From: Phytophthora sp. 'mugwort'
Taxonomy: Eukaryota; Oomycota; Peronosporomycetes; Peronosporales; Peronosporaceae
NCBI GenBank assembly: GCA_033558025.1
Contig: JAUCEF010000018.1
Location: forward strand, 3,472,001 to 3,536,000
Direction of reading: 5' to 3'
Length of the DNA: 64,000 nucleotides
In this document: in pieces, positions 30,877 to 41,489 of the stretch
Numbering within the stretch: the first letter of the stretch is position 1
How the letters are laid out: every line of letters begins with the position of its first letter
Notes under the pieces: model-generated
Told to the model about the DNA's origin: nothing
Seen by the model: the letters and a program-made list of their open reading frames with translations, nothing else
Databases searched by the model: none
Program-made: the position numbers and the translations under genes

Positions 30877-33433
30877 ATGCTGTCTCGAAGTGTGCGGTGC
30901 AGGCGCATTTTCGGGATGCGCGCTGCCTCCCTGCTGCGCCAGACGAGAGCGGGTCTGGCCACGATCTCCTTCCGCGACGACCGTGTCGCGCTTTGGACGC
31001 AGGAGCTGGAGCGGCAGCAGGCAGAACAGGCGCAGGCAATGCAACAAGCTTTGGCTCGCGCGGAGCCGCTGGATCTGGCCGTGCAGTACCCAGTGGGGGA
31101 GACGCCTGGCTTCTTTGCATTCCATGGTATGGTGGGTGTGTCAACGTCCATCGATGTGCTCAAGCAGATGCACGAGCTGGGGCTGCCCAAGTTCCAGGCA
31201 CTGGCCGCCAAGAGCGAAGAGACGGGCGAGCTGCTGGACCTGCGCGCGCCGCTGCAGCGTTCAGGGACGCTGCAGTTGCTCGAGTATGGAGATAATTAGA
31301 GTCGATTTATTGGTTCTCAGAGCTTGTTTTCTAACTGTTACTCGGTGGGTATGTGAACAGCTTCACGAGCGATGAAGGAAAGAGCGTTTTTTGGCACTCG
31401 TCGGCCCACGTGCTGGGTCAGGCGCTCGAGGAGAAGTTCCAGGACAAGATCCGACTCACGGATGGCCCATCGCTCGCTGAAGGAGGCTTCTTCTACGAGA
31501 TGTACTTACAAGACGGACTCACAGTGTCCGAGACGGATTTTGATGAGCTGGCACGTCATATAAAGAAGATTGTCAAGGCCAGACAGCCGTTTGAACGACT
31601 CCAAGTGACGCGCGAGTTCGCGGACGAACTCTTCGCCTACTCAGACTTCAAGCGAGACATGCTGCACAAAATCCAGGAAGGCGAGGCGATCTCGCTGTAT
31701 CGTTGCGGTCCACTCATTGACCTGTGCCGTGGCCCTCATGTTCTTCATACTGGTAAGTGAGTTATTTATGTTTGTATGTTGATGCGTATTTTGGACTATT
31801 ATCTGTCCTACGGAGCAGAAGAGAGCGCGAGGGCAGTTGGAAGTTGATTTTCTGCTCGCTCTTATTCCATTGGTGCTCCAAGTCCTATAGCAATTCTTGT
31901 CTATCAAATGACTCCCCGCTCTCGCAATGAGTGTTTGGTGAACTACACGTGGGCATACATGAATGAATTTATATTGTATTGTAGAGTAAAGATGTAAAAG
32001 CTCATAAGACTAACGCTTTTTTTTCTCATCTAACAGGCATGTTGTCGTCTTTCGAGATCACTCGATGCGGGGCGTCACACTGGGAAGGAAAAGAATTGCT
32101 GCAGCGCGTGTATGCAGTTTCGTTCCCCACCACTGCAAAGCTAAAAGAGTGGCGCCATCTGCAGGAAGAAGCGAAGAAGCGTGACCACCGCCTCATCGGC
32201 CGCGCTCAGCAGCTCTTCATGTTCCACCCGCTCAGCCCTGGCTCGTCGTTCTTCTTGCCTCACGGGACGAGAGTGTTCAACACGCTTGCCGACTTTATCC
32301 GCGGCGAGTACCGCCGTCGCGGTTACGATGAGGTCATCACGCCGTTGATTTTCAAGAAGGAACTGTGGGAAACGTCAGGTCACCTCAAGAACTACCACGA
32401 TGACATGTTCATGGTTTCTCAGGGCATTGCCACCGACGAGGAGGCATGTGAAGAACATGACCACGACCATGTTCACGGTGAGTACGATCAGTTTGGATTA
32501 AAGCCTATGAACTGTCCTGGACACTGCCTGATCTTCCGTGAGGCAAAGAAGTATTCGTACCGAGAATTGCCTGTGCGCCTTGCCGATTTCTCGGCGCTTC
32601 ACCGTAATGAGGCATCTGGTGCACTTACAGGACTCACTCGCGTTCGACGTTTCCACCAGGATGATGCCCACATTTTCTGCACGGCTGCTCAGGTTCAGTC
32701 GGAGATCTCTCATGCTCTGGACTTCATTCAACACGTTTACGGCATTTTCGATTTCAAGTTTAACCTGCGTCTTTCAACACGTCCCGAGAAGTACATGGGT
32801 GAACTTGAGCTATGGGATGACGCCGAAGACCAACTACGTTTGGCTCTGGATGACTTCGGCCAACCGTGGACTGTTAACGAAGGCGATGGTGCATTTTATG
32901 GTCCGAAGATTGACATTGTGGTGACGGATGCCATAAAACGCCAGCACCAGTGCGGTACGATCCAACTGGACTTTCAACTGCCAATCAACTTCGAACTGGA
33001 GTATGATGGCGCTGATGGAGAGGCTCACACTCCTATCATCATCCACCGTGCCGTGCTGGGTTCGATTGAGCGGATGATGGCTATTCTCATTGAGCATACC
33101 GGTGGAAAGTGGCCCTTATGGCTCAGTCCCCGACAGGTGGCTGTACTACCTATTGCTGAGGCGCATCGCGAGTACGCTCATGAGGTGGCGAGCCAATTAC
33201 AGAAGGCTACCCCACGTGGCTTGTTCGTAGATGTGCAGGACGGCAGCAAGACGCTAAACAAGCGTGTGCGTGAGGCACAGGTTGCGGGTTATAACTATAT
33301 TGTCGTTGTGGGCGACAAAGAGCAGGCTTCTGGAGAGGTTAACGTCCGCACACGTGACAACCAAGTGCATGGCGCTAAGCCCCTCGCGGACTTTATCGAT
33401 GATATTAAGTCCGCTATTGATCGTCTCGAGTAA
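30877..33433 (+). CDS. TARS: Threonyl-tRNA synthetase (731 aa, two introns)
   Basis: Class II aminoacyl-tRNA synthetase charging tRNA-Thr. Exons 30877-31283, 31361-31752 and 32037-33433; introns of 77 nt (GTATGG...ACAG) and 284 nt (GTAAGT...ACAG). The first splice joins TLQLLDF to TSDEGK. The N-terminus (MLSRSVRCRRIFGMRAASLL) is basic and looks like a mitochondrial presequence. An editing-domain motif HSSAH lies at 148-152 and CRGPHV near 256. The catalytic core shows KPMNCPGHC (about 422-430), motif 2 HRNEASGALTGLTRVRRF with FHQDDAHIFC, and motif 3 HRAVLGSIERMMAILIEH. The C-terminal anticodon-binding domain starts near QVAVLPIAEAH. A His/Asp-rich insert (EEHDHDHVHGEYDQ) precedes NCPGH. The frame is intact over the family's usual length. 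Dual cytosolic/mitochondrial use is possible. Confidence 0.95.
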
Positions 33434-33550
33434 GTGAGGCGATATGCGTAGACAGCTTTGAGTCATAGACTGAAGGAATACCTGTCGTTTGCGTTTTCAA
33501 AGTAGACACAATAGAGCCGCAACATGGAAAATGCAAGTCTTTTGATTGCT

Positions 33551-34873
33551 TTAGCGCATTAGCGAGAATTTTTCAGTCGGTTCGGACTCTGGAGCAATGG
33601 AGAGCTCGCCTACGACGAGCTGGTTGAGCGCTCGATTCCCATCCCAGCCACCGAAGAGAAAAAGGTGAGGACCAACTAGTGTCGACGTGTGTCCATAGCG
33701 GTTTGCCACGGCCACACCATAAGCCGCCACGCGATGCCACTCCATGTTCTGTATGTCGAGTACTCGAGCGTATGAGGACGCACTTCGAAGATCTTTTTCG
33801 TGTTGCTTCTTGCGTTCACGCTTCGTCCGTCTCTCTTCGCGTTGATTAGTACCATTGTCAGTGCTAGCAAGTCGCCGTTCCCGGTCTTCCTGTCGAACGA
33901 GCTCGTGAACGTGCTTGTCTCCCATAAACAACGGTGTACGCTCAGTGCCGGACCAACCGCCAAGCATCACTGCTAATTCCGCTCCACTTCCAGCACCTGC
34001 AAGGTTCAATGACTGGCCGAAAGTGCCAGGAGGATACTCACCTACCAGCCTGGGACGACTCCAAACCATTGCCACAACGTCGAAAACATGCACATCCTTG
34101 TTATACACAGGCAGTGCCTCAGGCATCACAGTGTAGCCGCCATATACAAGCAATGAAGGTGAGCCGCCTTCACCGTTACTAGAGAGGTCCACCATAGACA
34201 AGTTTTGACGTGGAGTGGGGGGTTTGCCAGAACATTTCGGTCGACGCCAAGTGAAGGTGGTAGAGTCGAAGGACCAGAAATCATTCATGCTTTTCTTGCC
34301 ATCCCACCCACCAAAGACGAACATTTTCTCATCATCCACCGAGGCAACTGCATGTCCATAGCGTCCAGCAGGACAATCTGTGGTCCACTGCACTTGCAAC
34401 CAAGCCATCGCATTCAAATCGAAGAAGAACATATCTCGAAAAGCTTCACCGCGAGCACCGCGTCCCCCGAAAACGAACATGCGCTCGTTTCCGTTCAAAA
34501 GAAGCGCCGAATGACCATATCGTGGAGCTGGTTGCACAATTGGAGGATCAGCGTCACCTTCATCCATTTGCTGACGTCGAACAGGCTGTTCTTTCGGAAA
34601 TATCACCTCAGCCCATGATGAAATTCCCAGATCCAAGCGATGTAAATCGTTCAGGTAGACGAAGTCCCCTGCACTACCGAAGTAGTGCCCACCAAAGACC
34701 AGCAGATGGGATCCTGCTAGTACTGCTGAGTGACCGCCTCGGGCGCTTGGAGGTTTACCTTCCAGCGCAGGCATTGACCAATGTAGACTCACTCGACCCG
34801 CCCGACTTGCCTGAACATCACTCTTGTGACGAGAACTCAGAGCCAACTCATCTGGGCTTTCTTTCATTGGCAT
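33551..34873 (-). CDS. Kelch-repeat protein (440 aa)
   Basis: Open frame from ATG 34873 (MPMKESPDELALSS) to TAA 33551; the frame stays open a further 15 codons upstream, but with no ATG there. At least five kelch blades are visible, each with a double-Gly strand and following Tyr/Trp: SHLLVFGGHYFGS, RMFVFGGRGARGE, KMFVFGGWDGKKSMNDFW, LLVYGGYTV, AVMLGGWSG and LFLFGGWDGNRALNQL. Each is preceded by a RxGHS/RYGHA-like turn. Between the last two blades is a charged, predicted helical insert (QREERRTKRERKKQHEKD). It is probably a beta-propeller interaction scaffold; no catalytic or F-box/BTB domain is seen. Its 3' end faces that of threonyl-tRNA synthetase, 117 bp apart (convergent). Confidence 0.9.
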   Translation of the reverse strand: MPMKESPDELALSSRHKSDVQASRAGRVSLHWSMPALEGKPPSARGGHSAVLAGSHLLVFGGHYFGSAGDFVYLNDLHRLDLGISSWAEVIFPKEQPVRRQQMDEGDADPPIVQPAPRYGHSALLLNGNERMFVFGGRGARGEAFRDMFFFDLNAMAWLQVQWTTDCPAGRYGHAVASVDDEKMFVFGGWDGKKSMNDFWSFDSTTFTWRRPKCSGKPPTPRQNLSMVDLSSNGEGGSPSLLVYGGYTVMPEALPVYNKDVHVFDVVAMVWSRPRLVGEYPPGTFGQSLNLAGAGSGAELAVMLGGWSGTERTPLFMGDKHVHELVRQEDRERRLASTDNGTNQREERRTKRERKKQHEKDLRSASSYARVLDIQNMEWHRVAAYGVAVANRYGHTSTLVGPHLFLFGGWDGNRALNQLVVGELSIAPESEPTEKFSLMR

Positions 34874-35189
34874 CAAACACAAATACCGATCCTGTCGAGG
34901 CGACCGCCCGCGCTTCACACAATCGTTCTTTAAAGCCTATCGGTACTGCTGTTTTTAAGTGTGTGTTTTGCAACACCGTGAAGATTACGCGTCTAAAAAC
35001 GCCCTTTAAGATTTTTTTCGAATTCATGTACACTACCTTTTATTCCAGAATGGGATGGTTCCGAAAAAAACAGGAACACCGCACCCTCAAATGCAACTAC
35101 AGGTGGTAGCGGCAATAGTCACAGGGTAACAAAGCATATTTCTCAAATTACATAAATATGTGATTCTGCAGGACCTCGATATAAGTATT

Positions 35190-36525
35190 GAGCTAGTCAC
35201 ATCGATCCGACCTTCACTCTGAAACCGCTCTTAGATTCAAATTTCCCGCCCACAATTCACACGAGCACGAGCCATCATGCATTGCGTGTGTCCGACCAAG
35301 AACCCAGCCTACATCTGCGTGGACACAATGCGTTGTGTCTCTCTGCCCAAGTGCGTCCGCCTGACGAAGCTCCAGCAGCTCCAAGTCTGCCGGCAGCATG
35401 CCAAGCAGCCACACTTGGATCACAGGAAGCTGAGCATCTGGGCGCAGCCCGAGTTCGGTTTGCCAACGCCGCCCTCCCTCTCCACCGTCTCGAAGATGCC
35501 CAAGAGAGAGGCACAGTTGCGCCAGACGCCGCCCGACTTCCTGGGCAACAAGAAATTCCCGTCATCGACCCGTTGGCTGCGAGAGACGTTCATGGTGGAG
35601 ACGGTGTTGGATTTTGAGTTGCAGAGGAAGAGTCTGTCGGGGGGAGTGCTGCGGTGGCTTGCAAGGGAGTTCGCCGACTTCCTCGGCATCCCGGTTGAGC
35701 AGCAGCCCAAGTTTACAATGAATGGATGGCAGCATCACCTGATGGCCCGCTACGGCCTGAAGAGTCGCCGCGGCCATGGTGAATTGGGTCGGTGGATATG
35801 GACGTTGCCCGCCAAAAAGCGCTAGAGCTACGTCAAGAAATAGGCCGCTTCCATCCAGACGATGTCTTTAATATGGATGAAGCGGTCTTTTTCTTCAGGC
35901 AGACGCTCAAGTACTCCATTACGCTGAAGGAGGCACCGTGACTAAAGCAGAAGAAAGATCGGCTCACGATGGCTATGGCCACGAACAGCTCGGGCATTGA
36001 GAAGCTGCCTTTGGTGTTCTTGGGGAAGGCCAAGAAACCTCAATGGCTCGATGACAAGCCAGCTTCAGCCGTCTATGACGGTACGGCGAAGGGGTGGATG
36101 ACGGTGAAGCTCTTCCGGCAGTGGCTGGAGAAGGTGGACAAGTGATGGTGGGGAAGGGCAGGCAAATCCTGCTGGTGGTGGACAATGCTCCGGTGCACAA
36201 GTTGCCGGAGGAGCCACAGACCAACATCACGGTCAAAATGTTGCCGCCGAACTATACCGCAATGCTTCAGCCCATGGACCAAGGGGTCATTGCATGGTTG
36301 AAGCAGCGATTCATTGCAGCGCGCACACAAGAAGCAGCGCTTTGTCGCCCTGACGGTGACCCAGACCCGTACGATATTTCGCCAGCCGATGCGCTGGAGT
36401 GGATCTGCGACGCGTGGAAAGAGATGCCTACTGAGGACGTCAAGAAGTACTGGAAGCACTCTGGTCTGTACGTCGTCAGACTGGAGATCGTCGATCTGCT
36501 CAATCCGATTGAGATACGTACTTAA
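35190..36525 (+). pseudogene. Tigger/pogo-type (DDE_1) transposase remnant
   Basis: Plus-strand reading from ATG 35277. N-terminal CENP-B-like region with LTKLQQLQVCRQHAKQ, STVSKMPKREAQL and LGIPVEQQPKFTMNGWQ; frame ends at 35825. In the next frame VFNMDEAVFFFRQTLKY near 35870 holds the first catalytic Asp; KKDRLTMAMATNSSGIEKL and WLDDKPASAVYDG follow. After another shift ILLVVDNAPVHKLPEE near 36170 and AMLQPMDQGVIAWLKQRF near 36260 hold the second and third Asp. The last frame stops at TAA 36525. Two frame changes and an in-frame TGA near 35940 break it, but the catalytic residues themselves are all still readable. It differs from the minus-strand pogo at 14422-16151. Confidence 0.82.
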
Positions 36526-36814
36526 TAAAAAAATACGTATCAATGTTGGCATTAACTAAGTACTTTCATGCTCTGCCAGATTTGATTTGCCTTCTGTATA
36601 GTATGGCCCTTCAGTACTTGAATCGTTGAACCTGTGACTATTGCCGGTACTCCCTGTACGAGACTCATAAGTTATGGCCTTATACTTCATAGTGTGCTTT
36701 AGTGTGCTTACGCCCATGGTAGATCGCTACCAAGTGTAGAGCCGAAAGATGTTCATCATTCAGGTCGTTGAAAAAAAAAACTGTAGAATGAGCGGTGGTT
36801 AGAGTGTCATTGTA
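36526..36814. other. Intergenic, nothing recognised
   Basis: AT-rich, about 290 bp between the Tigger relic and the gypsy LTR fragment; contains a short poly-A run at 36771. Confidence 0.4.
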
Positions 36815-36955
36815 ACGGGGTTACATGAAGAGTGCCAAGTCATTTTTCAGAATGGTGTACATAATACCCTAAGTGATGTAGCAAACATCACTATGACGTC
36901 AACGGTAATGACGTCATGGATAGGTACCACAGATATAGTACAAATACCTTAGAGC
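36815..36955 (+). repeat. Gypsy LTR fragment (5' part)
   Basis: Starts TGTAACGGGGTTACATGAAG and matches 47257-47400 in direct orientation over about 140 bp (roughly 80% by eye), sharing GAAGAGTGCCAAGTCA. The match ends where a hAT-like terminus begins (36956). Confidence 0.72.
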
Positions 36956-37610
36956 TAGACCTGGGCATCGGCTCAGTTAAAGCCGCTCGGATACCGGTTA
37001 ACCGGCTAAACGGTTAGCTTGTTCGCAATTTGTTGAGCCGGTTAATCGTCAGCTAACCGGTACAAGTAATACTGATATCAAGATTGCGAGGGATTGCCAG
37101 TCCAGAAAAGACCGAGTCGCCCCACGTCCTAAAGGAGAGCGCACGAGGGCACTGACGACGCTTGCTGCGCTGGTACTAGCGTCCACCCCGAGACCATACT
37201 TCAACACCATCGCTGATCTGTTGAGTACCGTGCCCTCACCGCCCTGACAAGGCATTGATTGTCATGTCGCGTTCGTCTTAGCGGTAATTACTACGAACTT
37301 CATTCTTAGCAAGCATTACCACTGCGATTGATACTGAGTGCGACGTATTTGGTGCTGTTGTTTGGCAGAATCGAGCTCTTGGCGTGAGGGCGCTCGCGCT
37401 ATCGGGTCATTGATCGGCTGCATAGACACAACCCCGCTACCCTGTTCAAGACATAAAGGACGCCTCCAGCGATTGAGGCGTATCCGTCAAGTGTCGAGAG
37501 AGGGCTCCTCACTGAATATCAGGTCAGTGCTTTTGTTAAGCGCCGAACATGTAATCGTATCAATACACTTCTGACATGCAATACGTTTTGCGTTTGATAG
37601 GCTTTACATA
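36956..37610. other. hAT-like terminal segment and unassigned sequence
   Basis: TAGACCTGGGCATCGG at 36956, followed by repeated CCGGTTAACCGG-type motifs to about 37065, looks like the terminal region of a hAT element. No hAT coding sequence is seen. The rest to 37610 is unassigned. The segment interrupts a gypsy LTR. Confidence 0.4.
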
Positions 37611-40600
37611 ATGACGGAATCCTCGAGTAGCAGCGACATTGAGTTCTTTGGAGCAAATACTTCGGTTATTTTGACGCAGTCAACTAGCAATGGTGTTAAT
37701 AGCGAGACGGAGGCTGGAGAAGAATTGCACGTTGCGTCTGAGGGAAAGATTATACTTGGGTCGGAACGGGACGCTCAGTTGGAGTTCGTGGCCGAGTTTG
37801 TAACGCCTCTAGGGCGTCGATCATCCAAGCGCAAAAAGCGTTCTTGGAAACTGGTGAGGATGACGCGCGAGGCGCTTCCTGTATGGGTAAGCATGTTCTA
37901 CACCGAGCCACCCAGACAGAAAAACTGACGATATTGGCGCAGAATGCACTTCCTGTGTCGTGTGGGTAACCTTGTTCCACACCAGGTCGCCCAGACCATA
38001 ATTGAAGAAGAAGTGGCGGAATGCAATTCTTGTGTCGGTAATGATGTCCCACACGAAGCCCTAGAGGCTTTGGACGTCGTCAATGAGACATCCACAGACG
38101 TGGGTAACGAAGTACCACGTCACGGTCGCCGTTGACGACATAATCGACGCCGCAAGTCGAGTCTGAGTCACTTCAGACTGGGGTCGCTTCAAACGACTCG
38201 GAACCCAGGGCCCGGGTTCTTCCGACGCAACCAGTCGAACGATGTTATCACATCCTCGACGGCGAGACCGGCCATCGGGTCAAGGCATCCAGCTAGAGCC
38301 GCTGCCGAGGTGTCAGAGCTCCTGAACCTAGAAGACCTGAAGGCTGGGAAATCGCGGAGGTGGTACTCTTGAAGCAAGAGTCCACTCCAGAGGAATTGAA
38401 TTCCTCCTCGGTTATAGACGAGGGCATCCTGGAGGCATTTTTCTTCCAGCGTGCTTCGCGCTTGGGTTCTGAGAATCTCAGAACCCGAAGGATCGCGTGT
38501 ATCCTTTGATGAAGGAGTTTAAGGACGTGGCGTCCAAGGATCACCGTCTCAACTTCCACCGGATCGTGGAATCAGGCACGAGATTCATCTCGTGTCGGGC
38601 ACAAAGTACTGTGTCACCTGACAATGGCCACCGCCCCGCGATCAGTGCGAGGCCATCGATGTCGTCTTCGCCGCAAAGGCCAATGCAGGTATGGCGAGGG
38701 AATCAAAATCCCCGCACATGATGCCAACCTTCTGCGTTCGGAAGCTGGATGGGAAGTGGCGTCTGGTTCATGTTTTAATGAGCTGAACAGCGCAACAATG
38801 CAGGCCAAGACACCCATCCCGCGAAGGATGTGTTGTTAAACAACATGGCCGGGTGCAAGTTATACAGCGACCTGGATCTGGTGGACGGATACCACCAGCG
38901 CCAACGCCAAGGTCCCAAAAGGACCTGAGGAAGTGGCTGGGCTTGGCCAACTACCTCCGTAAGTACAACAAAGGGTACGCGCGTCTGGCTACCTTTGTCG
39001 GATCTTCTAAAAAAAGGACACCGACTGGTACTGGGGCGCGAGCACCAGGAGCCTTTGACAGTGTCAAGGCAAGCCTTCAGAAGCCGCCTGTCCTGGCACT
39101 GCTAGACGAAACGAAGCCGTTCAGACGTCGTCTGCGATGCATCCGATTATGCAATTGGGTGTGCATTGCTGCAGCTCGATACAGCAGGACGTGAACGCGT
39201 GATCTCGTTTCAGTCCAGGCACCTCAAGACTGCCGAACGGAACGACCCTGTTCACGACAAGGAGCTGCTTGCCATGAAGTACGCTCTTGTCAAGTTCCGG
39301 AGGCACTTCCTACGTGATCTACACAGATCACGCATCCTCACGAACGGCGACAAATTCGACCCATCTGTCCCAAAGGATGGCGAGGTGGCTGTCCTACTTC
39401 GCGGAATAAAACTTCCGCGTCGAGTACAAGCCTGGAAGCTCAACGTGCTTGCCGATGCGTTGTCACGCAGGCCGGACTATGAACTGGCGCACATAAGCCC
39501 TGCCACGACCGATCTGTACGTCCAGATACGCAAGGTGTATCGGGGCGATGAAGCCCTGGCACCTCTGGTGCGTTTTCTGGTCGCTCGCAAGGAAGTTAAT
39601 GCTGAGAGGCGCACGCCACGTCAGAGAGCCCGGTTCTATCGATACGAGTGGGCCGATGGCCTGCTCTACTATCGAGTGGAACTCCATGAATTCCCACGGG
39701 TAGTCGTACCAAACGACGAGGATCTCAAGTTTGACATCCTTCATGAGGTGCACGATGCACAGTCCAGTTGTCACTTGGACCGCGTAAGGACTTCCAATCG
39801 GTCTCTCAGTACTTTTGGTGAACCCACATGTACAAGTGGGTCGCACAGTACTTGAAGACATGTGAAACAGGTTGTCGGGTGAAACTCGCCGGGCACGCGT
39901 CGGCTACTTTGCAGAGCCTTCCCGTTCCAGCCGACTGTTGGTGGTCGATGAGTCTGGACTTCATCTTCGGACTTCCAGCCGAAGGCCACGGAAACACCAG
40001 CATCTTGATGCTCGTGTGATATCTGAGCAAGATGGTGCGTCTTGATCCGGTCAAAGACACAGTGACCGGGGACAGGCTGTGAAGCTGTTCCTGGATGTCG
40101 TTTTCAGCCATCATGGTCTGCCGGATACAATTGGCTCGGATCGTGACCCGTGGTTTACCGCTGCGTTCTGGCGAATGCTGTTCCAACGACTCGAATGTCG
40201 ATCATCCTCAGACGGATGGGCAGACGGAGCGTGTCAACCGAGGGCTTGAGGACACTCTACGTAGTGTATGTGCAGAGTCTCCTCGCACTTGGTCAGAACG
40301 CTACCAGCTCTGTTGGAATGCCGTATGCCATCCACGGGTGCCGCTCATTAGTGTACGAGGCAGCACCCCGTCTTCAGTACTAAATCGGGGAGGCTCGAAG
40401 AGCGCTTTCCTCCCCGGTCTCGGACATGAGACCGGTTTCCTTGCGGAAACAAGTGATTCTTTTGTAGACACCAGGCTGAATGTAATCAGCCGTTCCGTGA
40501 TGGCATGGCAAGGCGCGGCACAGGACAAGCAAAAGGAGTACTCAGACAAACAAGGAAGAGGAAACTTAAACGTGTTTCATGTGGGTGGTTTAGTCCTACT

Positions 40601-41482
40601 AGACACTAGGAAGTTGCCACTCGCCACGGTAAGTTCCGATAGAAGCAATAACAGCTTCATTGGACCCTTCGCTGTCCTGGCCAGGAATGGTGCGGCACAT
40701 ATCATTGACCTGCCTCAAGTCGACGACGACCCACCCGACATTCTACGTGGTCCGCCTTAAGCGGAACTATGATCCGCAGGGCTAACAGGCCCCAGGTCTT
40801 CAAAGCGAGGCTGCTACTCTTCTCTTTGAGCGCGCCCAGACCCACAAGCCCAGGTCCCTTGCGGGACCGCGGAAGGGGTTCCATACGAAAGAACCCCGGC
40901 TGCATACACCGCGTACGAACCATAGGGATACGGCTTGGAGTATACAGGAGTTGCTCCCGCAGACCGCGGGAAGTCCGAAGGAGAGACACCTCCCGTTGGA
41001 CTCGGCCCCTGGATACCCGAAAGGTATCCAGACGTTGGAAGATCTCGTCCACGTCATTCGTACGTCGGTCGACCCGACCTTCAAGGGCCAGCAAGCCGTC
41101 GACCAGACAATTCGCGTCGTCACGAATCGGCCTAAGGGCACCAGCGCTCCCGGTCAGGGCGGCGGCAGCTCCGCCATCACCAAGTCTACCCAAACGCAAG
41201 GACTCGACGACGTAGAGGGGCGTCTTCAACGACCCGAGGATGAGACGAAGGCGGCACACCATGTCCTGAGCCGAACCGGAGGGCGGCGCCTCATCCTCGT
41301 ATTAGTTCGTGGGCATCGCCGCCTCTCCTCGACCGTAATATGGAGACCTCTACCACGTGGAGCATGTGCTTGAGGAGCGGACGTTCACGGGGCGCGCCAG
41401 CTCCGTGTGAAGTGGAGGGGGTACTCGGAGGCTGAGTACTCCTGGGAGCCCTACGAACGGCTCCACCCCACCAAGCCCTGAA
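37611..41482 (+). pseudogene. Gypsy pol remnant, plus strand, RT palm deleted
   Basis: Plus-strand chromovirus-type Gypsy pol in many frames. Seen in order: NPKDRVYPL-like and CVT*QWPPPRDQCEAIDVV patches near 38500-38640 (RT fingers); VRKLDGKWRLVHV near 38740; DLVDGYHQ near 38880, then abruptly SQKDLRKWLGLANYLRKY near 38920, so the RT palm with the catalytic YFDD is missing; RNase H VISFQSRHLKTAERNDPVHDK near 39200; the H2C2 and integrase blocks LYYRVELHEFPRVVVPNDED near 39670, LPVPADCWWSMSLDFIFGLP near 39930, IGSDRDPWFTAAFW near 40130 and HPQTDGQTERVNRGLEDTL near 40200; KQGRGNLNVF near 40550; and a chromodomain-like VKWRGYSEAEYSWEPYERL ending near 41482. No gag or protease is recognised upstream. 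The opening frame 37611-37928 (MTESSSSSDIEFFGANTSV) is acidic and unassigned. Confidence 0.82.
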
Positions 41483-41489
41483 CCACGGA

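Noticed and set aside
30827..31211. Minus-strand frames opposite the start of threonyl-tRNA synthetase
   Set aside because: Shadows of the GC-rich first exon; no motif.
35277..35825. A 182-codon frame as an independent host gene
   Set aside because: It is the N-terminal DNA-binding part of the Tigger relic, whose catalytic blocks continue downstream in other frames.
40702..41262. Minus-strand frame of 186 codons
   Set aside because: Antisense to the 3' part of the plus-strand gypsy; the same region recurs at 48345-48740 as element sequence.
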